This document shows positions 55,937 to 64,000 of a DNA stretch of 64,000 nt, one piece after another. The notes below the pieces were generated by a model that saw nothing but the letters and a program-made list of their open reading frames with translations, was not told the origin of the DNA and made no database searches. The position numbers and the translations under genes were made by a program. The stretch's first letter is position 1. Each line of letters starts with the position of its first letter. Source of the DNA: Chalara sp. BL73 (taxonomy: Eukaryota > Ascomycota > Leotiomycetes > Helotiales); contig CAKJVC010000010.1 of assembly GCA_918026815.1 (NCBI GenBank), positions 1,056,501 to 1,120,500 on the forward strand, given 5' to 3'.

Positions 55937-58457
55937 CTATTCGACCTCAGGGAAAAATCCAGGCCGCGCAGCGTTCACTGTCCGCTTCTCTTTTATTCCT
56001 AATGCAATTCTATCGAAATGGAGTGGCAGATCATCGAAAGCTATCCCAGCTCTATAGATCATTAGCAACAAGTTAGAAACAAATATGGGTATTAAGTGTC
56101 TCACTTGAGATAGTTGACTTTTAAATTACGAGCTTTGTCCTTTAGCCCAACCTGATTCACACCCTGGGTACGTTCAAATCGACTGTTTTGCTCGATCGTA
56201 GCCCATGAGCAGCCATATTTTCCTATGTAGTATATAAGCCTTCTCTGGTCGCTTTCTGACCAGGGTATGCGTGCTCCAGTCGGCTCATTCCTCTGGAACC
56301 TCGCTCTTTGCATCTTCATTCTAGAAATTTGCGAGGCTTGTGAAGGGTTTATCCCAATATCATCATCATCCGTCTCTGGTGACTCTGTATCTGATGACGA
56401 GGGGCTTTGTACTGCAGTTGCCTGGGCACTTGGAGGTAATCGAGCTCTTTCCTTGGGAATATGCTGCTCTTGATCCATTTGAAATCCTTCATCTTCACTT
56501 GTCTCTTCCTCGATTGGGTCACTGTGTTTAATGCTTTTCTTATAATCGGGTTGGTTGTAATTTGGTGGATCAGGATCATTTGCCGCACTGTTGGCATCGC
56601 CCTGGAAGGCAAGACCACTCTCGTCATCTGTTTGAACAGCTGTGGGCCTTGCCCGAGCGGTGGTCGTTTTCGAACTCAGAGGACGATTCTCCTTGTTTCC
56701 TATTCTGCGATCTTTCACCATCAGATCCGCAGCACGTGAGGCAGAAAATACCAGATCTTGCCCGATGCTATTTATACTGGACTTAGATGTACCATGTGAT
56801 GTACGAGTCGGCGGCCGCCTAGCTGTTGACGATGCAACGAGATCAGGGACGTTCTTAGGCTGTGTGTGAGGCTCACTAATACGTTGCATTTTGGTCAGCG
56901 TCGTGCTTGACCTGCATAAACGAATGGTTTTATTAGTGCAATTCCAACAGCAAAAGCAGAGACAATAAATCCTTGAGTGAAACACTCACCTATTTGCGCT
57001 AAAACTTGTCTTGGCCTTCGATACAGGTTGAACAATGCTTAGATCTTGTGAATAATTATCCAATATAACTTCGAGTGCCTCCTTGATCTCTTCGGAGTTT
57101 CCTTGCTTCTCGACTGATGAGATAAGCTCCTCCAGGCGCGATTGACTCCACTTGACCGTTTTTATCACAAATTTCAACCAGGGGAAGTCCTTCCGTAATT
57201 TCGTAAAATCGACCAGGTCACCATCAAGGGTGGCATCGTCCTCAAAGCGGAAGGCTTGTCGAATTTCCAGGACCCGCTTCCTTATTTTGGTCTTCTGGGC
57301 ATTAGAGTTGGTGGTAACGGGTTTCATAATGTCAAGTAGGCGTCCTTCCTGGAACAACATCTTGTATTCTGGCGAATCAGACTGGATTTCGTAAAATATA
57401 TTTGCTAGTATTTTCTCGGGGATGAAGGTTTCGTGCTCCTCTTGATGTGTGTGTAGTAATACTGCAATAGCCGTCTGCGTTCGCAATTCTAAAGCCAAAT
57501 CAAAAGTCAATTCCAAAAGGTTACTCTTCCCCAGACTGATGTTCTCCTCGAATTGTGGGACGAACGCTCCGGGAAATATTCTGTCAAGACTTTGAAGCTC
57601 AGTATAGGTGCCGTATGCTTCTTCTTGCATCACGAAGACATTCTTGAGCAACATGGCCAAATTGCCAGTGTATAGAAGTGCATCAGGTCGGCAGGTATCA
57701 CTGATTGGAACTGTAATTTTCTGAAGCACAAGATCTACTTGGATGAAATTGGAGCTGCCATAATGTTTCATACTTTCGGTGAAACGAGCTTCGTCAAACT
57801 TCATTCTCCCTGCTAAAGTTGAGCCTGGAATTTTAAGATCTTTTAAGGCTCTCTCGGTGGCTGCCTTCGTGACATTAGGCGGCGCAAGCCGGTCTATCAC
57901 GTTTAAGGCGGAGTTGAATAAACTTGGAAGGTATTCGACAATAAAGTCTACGCTCATCTGACCTAGCTGCTCCTGAGACCAGGAAGTCGCGGCAGTCGTT
58001 CCAGAATATTGAGATAAGTGATCTGTTCCAGGAGACTTCGCGCCAGGAGATTCTCCAATTTGATCTTCATCTTGAACCAGTTCTTCATCGCCTTCCGTTT
58101 TCAATTGCAGTAGGATTTCATCTGCATCTTCATCGACCGTGGAAAGTTCTAAACCAGTATTTTAATATGGACTATACTTGGCCTATAAAAAAAGAACTGA
58201 CCTGGCACGATGGCCGTCCTTGCTTTTCTGCGCCGCTTCGATGATGATACAGCGCTTCCATCACTTCCACCACTTCCATCACTTTCTACAGATTCCTGTC
58301 GTGCGCGCTTTGACCTGGGTTTGTTCCGGCTCAAGAGATCGTTGTTGCTGTCCACCTCAATACTCTGACTTCTTGTTTGTCGTCGAACAGCGCCTTGCGT
58401 TGGCGGGGATAGCTCTCGGCCTCGAGCTGCAGTAGACCTGGATGATGTTCTTGCCAT
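55937..58457 (-). CDS. Tbf1-like telomere/TTAGGG-repeat-binding protein (telobox Myb)
   Basis: Nuclear DNA-binding protein of the Tbf1/Taz1/TRF group, binding TTAGGG repeats in telomeres and, in several yeasts, promoters of ribosomal-protein and snoRNA genes. Four exons on the minus strand: 58202-58457, 56990-58148, 56105-56911 and 55937-56051. Introns are 53, 78 and 53 nt; the product is 778 aa. Residues 1-130 are basic and acidic, probably disordered. Residues about 130-400 are helical (QMSVDFIVEYLPSLFNSALN, LAMLLKNVFVMQEEAYGTYT) and fit a TRF-homology dimerisation domain. The C-terminal Myb telobox (about 687-741) starts IPWSESDQRRLIYYIGKYGC and ends NQVGLKDKARNLKVNYLK, the telobox VxLKDKxRN signature. 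The short last exon adds AGIAFDDLPLHFDRIALGIK. Tbf1 is my best match; Taz1 is the alternative. Confidence 0.8.
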
Positions 58458-59029
58458 ACTAAGAAGGATTGCAGAGATAGTGTAACAGTTTCAAGAATTG
58501 CGATAAACCTACTTTACGCGTTTGTTTTGATAAGACCTTGGACGCCTCATCACGTGCTCCCCCATATCTTGGCATATACTTGGCATAGAATCTGCGCTAG
58601 CTTGTTTAAGAATCATTAGGTTTTGTCCTTGTTTGACATCAGGCTACGTCGCGGCTTTAAATGCTTGGAAGACAAATGATAGAACAGTATATGGGTAAGC
58701 AATGCCCTTTAAACACAACTAAATGATAAGGTACGTCTTACAAATTTTCTATAATGTGGTTGTCAAGGTTCATGCAGATGCTTTTTTTTTTTAGACTGCG
58801 CAAGCCCCCTGCGAGGCTTAGTAGCTTACATTGGCCAGACCTTCCAACTTCTCCTTTTCTGGTCTCTCCTTGAATAGAATAGAGCAGACAGCACCTTCAC
58901 TTCTTTACCTTCATTTTTACTATTGGACGCTCCTATCTACTATTTTGAACGTCTTTCAACCCTCGGAAGATTAATTCGAACTAAGGAGAGTACCTCAACA
59001 TTGTCTCGAATTCCTCCCTACATCCAGCA
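58458..59029. other. Divergent promoter between the TBF1-like gene and GDT1
   Basis: 572 bases between start codons on opposite strands. It includes a T10 run near 58785 and CT-rich DNA before 59030. No gene. Confidence 0.5.
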
Positions 59030-60735
59030 ATGAAGGTGCGAAGGTATAACGTGCCTCTGGTGCTTTTTCTGGTACCTTTTGCTTCCGCACTTTCGGCAGC
59101 AGCCCAAGACAACATACAATCGACACTTTCTAAACCTTCTCGAGACCGTACCACTCTAGACTCGAGTACTCCTCCCGTTGGCGATATAACTAAAGCGAAA
59201 TACGATGTTGGCACAAAGGATGCGCCAGTAGATGGCAAAGATGGAAAGCCACATGCCGGGCCATTTGTTGGAGTAGAGAAAGATCAAAAACCCAAGCCGT
59301 CTTCTGAGGATGCAAACACCGGTTCAGGATCCATCAAGGATGCTAAGACGCAGGTAGTGGTGCCAAATGGAGTCAAAATCCCCCCAGTCAATGATGGCGT
59401 GATGGATGACCCAACCCGCCAGCTTCCCAAGCAAGGTACAACGGGGACAGAAGGCGGCGTCAGTGAGAAAGATAAAGCACGAAAGGAGAAGGAGGGCCAG
59501 ACTGGAGAGAAGTTGGAAAAGACTCCCAACTCGCCAAAGGAGGTTCCTCCTTTGCCATTGAGTGAGGAACCTAAGGGCAAGCCCGAGAAGATCAAGTCCA
59601 AGGATGATAGCTCTGATGAAGATGCTGACATTGTGGATGGACTTGCTGGTCTTGAGGTACATGATCCCAGGAATCTAACGCATACACATTGCTAACACTG
59701 CCTGCAGAAACCTAATGACCTCCCAGATACGCCGAAAAACCTCCCTCATCCTCTTCCTAGCTCTGCAAATAAGGACCATCTAGACATTCCAACAAAAGGA
59801 AACTCCAAGTTTGAAACAATTGGCGAGGATGGTGGTGAAGGTCTCATTCAACCGCTGCACTCGTTCGTCCTGTCTCTGACAATGATTCTCTTTTCGGAAA
59901 TTGGTGACAAAACTTTCCTGATCGCAGCGCTTATGGCCATGAAGCATGATAGGTTACTTGTATTTTCGGCTGCCTTTTCAGCGTTGATTGCCATGACCAT
60001 TCTTTCTGCCGTTCTAGGTCATGCAGTGCCTACTTTAATTCCAAAACGATTTACAAATCTGCTGGCCGCTGGCCTGTTCCTGGTATTTGGTGCAAGATTA
60101 TTACGAGAGGGATTAGCAATGAGTCCGGATGAAGGTGTTACGGCGGAAATGCAGGAAGTTGAGCAGGAACTAGAAGAACAGGAAAGCCTTGCCAGACAAC
60201 AGGGAAGACGACGGTCATCAATATCGCCCTATGCTCTAGAGATGGGACTAGGAGGACGCAAACATTCAAGAAAATCAAGATCGGGTTCACGTCTACCATC
60301 GCCTCCACGGAGTCCCTCGTCCTCGCCCGACAGATCACACTCGCCTCCACGATCAACTATTAAGGGAGCCTTAGGAGGGTTAAATAACCTCCTCTCATTA
60401 CTTCTCAGTCCTGCGTGGGTACAAACTTTCGTCATGACCTTCCTGGGAGAATGGGGTGATCGAAGTCAGATTGCTACCATTGCAATGGCTGCAGGACAGG
60501 ATTACTGGTGGGTTACAGGCGGTGCGGTCAGTGGTCATGCCGTCTGCACCGGCGTTGCCGTTGTTGGTGGCCGAGCAATTGCAGGGAAAGTCAGCTTGAG
60601 AGTCGGTACGTCACAATCGCAGAATCCTCAGATCTGTACTTCTTACTGATAGCTTGCACAGTAACCTTGGGAGGCGCAATAGCATTCCTAGTCTTCGGAG
60701 TGATATACCTGGTAGAAGCATTATACTACGCATGA
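59030..60735 (+). CDS. GDT1: GDT1-type Golgi Mn2+/Ca2+ transporter (UPF0016)
   Basis: Golgi cation/proton antiporter of the TMEM165/GDT1 family that supplies Mn2+ for glycosylation and clears Ca2+. Exons 59030-59656, 59708-60605 and 60662-60735, introns 51 and 56 nt; 532 aa. A signal peptide (MKVRRYNVPLVLFLVPFASA) comes first, then a hydrophilic Lys/Glu/Pro-rich lumenal extension of about 230 residues, longer than the short N-terminus of yeast Gdt1. The two UPF0016 signature motifs are present: EIGDKT (273-278) and EWGDRS (457-462), each in a three-helix repeat. Between them lies an RS/SP-rich cytosolic loop. The small last exon adds the final helix TLGGAIAFLVFGVIYLVEAL. The motifs and splice joins make the family call firm. 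Confidence 0.9.
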
Positions 60736-61675
60736 GGCCAATGGCCAGATTGCTCTAATAGTTCACTTGTAATATTAGCAGGAAAAGCGTGGTTTGGGTC
60801 TGTTCAAGGCGGCAAAATATCTACTATCAATAATTTGATTCGAATCTCAGATTTTGAGCATGGGTTTGGGTATCATTACTGGGAAAGACCCTAATGTACG
60901 ATGGTATGGTGAGACTTTGTTATATGGTATGGAACAGGAGCACACATATGGAGTGTTGGGATCACCAAGATATAGCATATAAAACTGAGAAGACGTACTG
61001 ATCATTTATCGCCATGTACCTGTACAGGTTTGTGTAAACGTGGTGGGGTTCAGGCGCCTATTTCCAAAGGCGTCGCAGCTCTCTAGAAGTTCACAGCATT
61101 GAACTCTAATTCCCAGCTATTTCTTTCCACTAATGTCTTGTCTGAACAAAAGTTGCGAGACGGATCCTGAAAAGCGAACATGCTCTCCCATTAGGATTAT
61201 CAAATAGCACACCCCTCCCATATATTGGTCTAATGGTGCTGCAGGCCTGGAAGCGGATAATATGAACAATCAAATCTATCCCACAATGCAGCGAGGAGGC
61301 GGGGTCAACTTCGCGAACTCGGAGCTTAGTAACCCGGAGTGAAGCTCCTTCCTTTTACCCAGTTCCTGTGTTATTCACCTTTCTCCTTGATATTCACTCT
61401 GGAGAAACAATATTCAAAGTGCTTCTGGGTTTCTTGACTTTAACCTTTGGGAATTAAGTTGCCAAGTCTAACACGCTGTGCTCTGCAAGCTCCGAACACG
61501 CTTCTTAAATCCGGACCAGGAACAGCTTACCACATAATCATTCTTGTCTCTCGTTCCTTCTGCATACCTCGACAAACCAGAGCTACAAGGAAATTCATCT
61601 TGGTAGCACGATCGAAACCTTAGAAGGAGAGAATATCCATATTAGAGTTGGGCAGAGTGAGAAGTAGAGTTCAAG
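60736..61675. other. Intergenic, 0.94 kb
   Basis: Between two co-directional genes. It holds the GDT1 3' UTR and the promoter of the mutarotase-like gene. No recognised gene. Confidence 0.5.
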
Positions 61676-62176
61676 ATGTGGTCGCCTACCTCCGGATCGA
61701 ATCCAGCTTCCCCAACGTCAGCGGCGCCTCCAATCACTGCCACCTTTTCCAACAATAAGCAAAAGTATGCTGGCAAGCGAGTAGCGCAAATTGTGAAGCT
61801 TAAGCCGGAGTTCGTGGAGGAGTATAAGAAGTGCCATGCAGCCGTCTGGCCGGAGGTTCTGAAGCAAATCAAGAACTCCAATATCGAGGATTGTGAGTTA
61901 CCATATTTAATGAGAATATTTAGCAGAGGAAGTTAATTAGGAATATCAGATTCTATATTCCATGATCCGGAGACGCATATCTTATTCGCGAGCTTTAAAT
62001 ATGTTGGATATGACTGGGCGGGTGACATGGAGAGAATGCGCGACAATCCGAAAGTGCAAGAGTGGTGGAAGATGACGGATAGCTTCCAGGAGAGTTTCGT
62101 GCCAGGAGCGGAAAGCAGCTATGCCGGCGAGCCAGCATGGTGGAAAGGGGTAGAAGAAGTTTTCTACCATCCATAA
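61676..62176 (+). CDS. L-rhamnose mutarotase-like protein (DUF718)
   Basis: Small ferredoxin-like (alpha/beta-barrel dimer) protein of the rhamnose mutarotase RhaM/DUF718 family, which interconverts anomers of L-rhamnose in bacteria. Exons 61676-61892 and 61950-62176, intron 57 nt, 147 aa. A Ser/Pro-rich N-terminus of about 30 residues precedes the fold. Family text: RVAQIVKLKPEFVEEYKKCH, AVWPEVLKQIKNSNIEDYSI then FHDPETHILFASFKYVGYDW, and RDNPKVQEWWKMTDSFQES. The catalytic His (in EYKKCHAAVW) and the conserved Tyr and Trp residues of the family are present. The splice join restores EDYSIFHDP. It is convergent with the thioredoxin-like gene, whose stop is about 105 bases away. Confidence 0.88.
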
Positions 62177-62282
62177 ACTCCATCTTCATGCCAGAGGTTT
62201 CGTTGTTTGCCGAGTTTCGGAGCCGTTGAGGACCGCTGGCCGTTAGATTATGAGTATATGAATATTAATGCCGCAGAATCTC

Positions 62283-62907
62283 TCATTTCTTAGTATTTCC
62301 CAAAAGACCTCCAAAGAAGCTGCCATTACTTCCAAATCCGCCGCCGCCTCCTCCACTCCCCTGTCTCCGCGCTTCAGTTCGGATCCATTCTTTTAGCCAT
62401 TCTCTATCCTTCATGAGCTTTGGATCCGTAACTTTCGTAACAACCTGTGGTTCTCCTCTGTCAAAACTCAATAACGTGGGCATGCTGCTAATCATATATG
62501 TCAAACCCAATCCGCTTTCCATGATGTCTGGAGAATCATATTCAATTTCGCAGAGTGAGACGCCCCCTTCCTCTTCGCCGACTCCTGAGGAGACAAGTTC
62601 GCTGAGTATGGGAGATACAGCTTTGCAGGTTTTGCAGTAGGAAGCGGTCCAGAATGTCAATAAGGGTGTGCGCGAAGAGCTGGATAGCAAAAGATATGAG
62701 GAGAAGTCACCGGGGCGACGTACACTATATAGGCCTGTTAGGAATTGATGTAGAGCACGAAGCAGTGGTGGAGCCTCACGGAGTGTACATCCTGTTTTGG
62801 GCATTATTTCGTTTGGTGGTAGAAAATTGCCGGGATAAAATAATTATGGGAACATTTCGGGAAGAAATTGAAGCTCTAAGCAGCGTTTTGCTAGGTTTGG
62901 ATAACAT
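62283..62907 (-). CDS. Mitochondrial thioredoxin-like protein (CKTC)
   Basis: Predicted thioredoxin-fold protein of mitochondria. Exon 62780-62907 encodes a Ser/Arg-rich presequence (MLSKPSKTLLRASISSRNVP, then ILSRQFSTTKRNN); intron 62725-62779 (55 nt, branch CCTAAC 14 bases before TATAG); exon 62283-62724; 189 aa. The spliced N-terminus restores the context RMYTPVRRPGDFSSYL seen just before the thioredoxin fold. A longer unspliced start at 62804 (MPKTGCT...) lacks a targeting signal and was rejected. The active site CKTC lies at 73-76 in FWTASYCKTCKAVSP. The family cis-proline region is ISSMPTLLSF. The tail is Gly-rich (GSGGGGGGFGSNGSFFGG). The substrate is unknown. Confidence 0.8.
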
Positions 62908-63535
62908 TTTGGTAGGTACATGCGTCTTATGTTCATGTCGAAAGGCAGCAAACCAGCAGCTTCACGAGCCTGTTTGCCAAGAATACTTCTAACCTTTATC
63001 AATGTGCATCATCTCCTTGGCAGATCTGTATCATAGCATCTCTGGCTGATCTCCTAAATTAGAGCAAACATTGTACTGTAACAATAATAACCGAAGCTCA
63101 GTCACGCGAGCTGTTGCAGACGTGGTACGAAACCTGGCACAAAATGATAACTTTTTTTGCAGGATCTGGTTGTTTGTACGCTTTCTAGACTTCCTTGGAA
63201 GATTGTCTGATCACTTTTCCTATTACAATGAATCAGTCCAGAGCTGTTCTACCACTCGGCTTTGATTATAGTACGAGTCAGGCTTTATGTCGTACCAACC
63301 CCATTTTCTATGGTTTCCTTGCGCAAGTGGCGGGAAACGTTGTTCTTTCCTTCTACAACCTGTGTTTGATCCGACCGGACTAGATGTCTAGGATCGAGAT
63401 TTCGCATCTCTTCCTCAGCGTTCTCATAGCACACTATCTCTTCTAAGCCAATCGTATTCTTTTCTCCCTAGATCTTTCCACCACCCTCCAACCGTACCTA
63501 ATATTTAACTCCACTTTACTCGCTCGTTGATAATC
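62908..63535. other. Divergent intergenic region
   Basis: 628 bases between the start codons of the thioredoxin-like gene and the next plus-strand gene. Open frames are short. Probable shared promoter region; no motif can be assigned. Confidence 0.45.
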
Positions 63536-64000
63536 ATGTTGGAGCCAGAGCCACAAGGGCTTAACGTGGTCTGGTCAAACTACCTCGCAGAGCATGCGGC
63601 AGGCAATGTGCTGCCAGCTGAACGGACTACAGTGGAGTATTCTTCCTCTAACCCTTCACCAGAGCATTTGTCATGGTCGGGATCCAGGTTGAGGTCATTC
63701 TTTCGAAGACGTTCTACCTTGATGCGAAGCAACAAGACTGGCCATGAGGATGAAAACGGTCTCACGCGACCTGTGAAATGGAGTTTGGGAGTTCTGAATG
63801 ACCGAAAAACTCTTGAAGTACCAGGTAGATAGCGCAAGCTCAAAGGTTAAGTAATGGAACCATAAGCTGAAGTATTTAAGGCTCTGTTCTACTTTTGGCT
63901 GGTGGCCGCAATGAACTACTTGGCGTGCGAACATCACTAGTTACGGGAACACATTCTTCCACGCCCAGATCCTCAAATGCAGGTATCAAGTCTCGCCGGG
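63536..64000 (+). CDS. N-terminus of a probable MFS transporter, cut by the window edge
   Basis: Partial gene. Exon 63536-63824 starts at MLEPEPQGLNVVWSNYLAEH; intron 63825-63880 (56 nt); exon from 63881 runs to the end of the window. Joining gives WSLGVLNDRKTLEVPGSVLL then LAGGRNELLGV, which resembles the cytosolic N-terminal tail of some fungal major-facilitator transporters (the LND...EVPGSVLLL motif). Without splicing the first exon stops at 101 codons. No membrane helix lies inside the window, so transport function is inferred from the tail motif only. Confidence 0.5.

Overview
This window is nuclear DNA from a filamentous ascomycete (Pezizomycotina). A Leotiomycetes/Helotiales origin is my tentative inference. 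The evidence is gene content (SAD-1/QDE-1-type RNA-dependent RNA polymerase, AIM11, NCA2, Elp6, GDT1, Sos7, 2EXR proteins), single genes 0.1-1.7 kb apart on both strands, and many short introns (mostly 44-107 nt) with GTRNGT donors, CTRAY branch sites and YAG acceptors. There is no operon structure, no bacterial or viral segment, and no CRISPR array. Most gene models below were spliced by hand. For each spliced model the summed exon length is a multiple of three and the joined reading frame restores family motifs.

Layout. 0.7-6.3 kb: an orphan gene, AIM11 (mitochondrial inner membrane), a decayed Ty1/Copia Gag relic and a second orphan. 6.3-9.6 kb: a gene-poor stretch holding a 3' fragment of a tRNA-Arg(UCU). 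9.6-13.8 kb: a GT31/Fringe-like type II glycosyltransferase and a PLP aromatic L-amino-acid decarboxylase. 15.2-26.5 kb: a predicted mitochondrial protein, the secretory GTPase SEC4, NCA2, a large mitochondrial PPR-like protein and guanine deaminase. 28.3-32.8 kb: an RNA-silencing RdRP in four exons with an RRM-like N-terminus. 33-39.3 kb: two diverged 2EXR-type paralogues in inverted orientation around a secreted, probably GPI-anchored protein with an Asp16 tract. 40.9-44.6 kb: a CSC1/PHM7 osmosensitive channel. 46-48.8 kb: a divergent pair, a splicing-factor-like RS protein with a GC-AG intron and the kinetochore protein Sos7. 49.3-54.4 kb: Vps62/TDA6-like protein, Elongator subunit ELP6 and a DHCR24/DWF1-type sterol delta-24 reductase. 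54.8-60.7 kb: ribosomal protein eL37 (four exons, the first only 4 nt), a Tbf1-like telobox protein and the Golgi Mn/Ca transporter GDT1. 61.7-64 kb: an L-rhamnose mutarotase-like protein, a mitochondrial thioredoxin-like protein, and the first exons of a probable MFS transporter cut by the window edge.

Most genes are unrelated housekeeping functions. A loose mitochondrial theme (AIM11, the 15.2 kb protein, NCA2, PPR protein, thioredoxin-like protein) is visible but not tight enough to call a cluster. I found no convincing new multi-gene system. The points most worth a second look are the RdRP architecture, the TBF1/eL37 neighbourhood, the GC-AG intron, the inverted 2EXR pair, the truncated tRNA and two coding-like relics.
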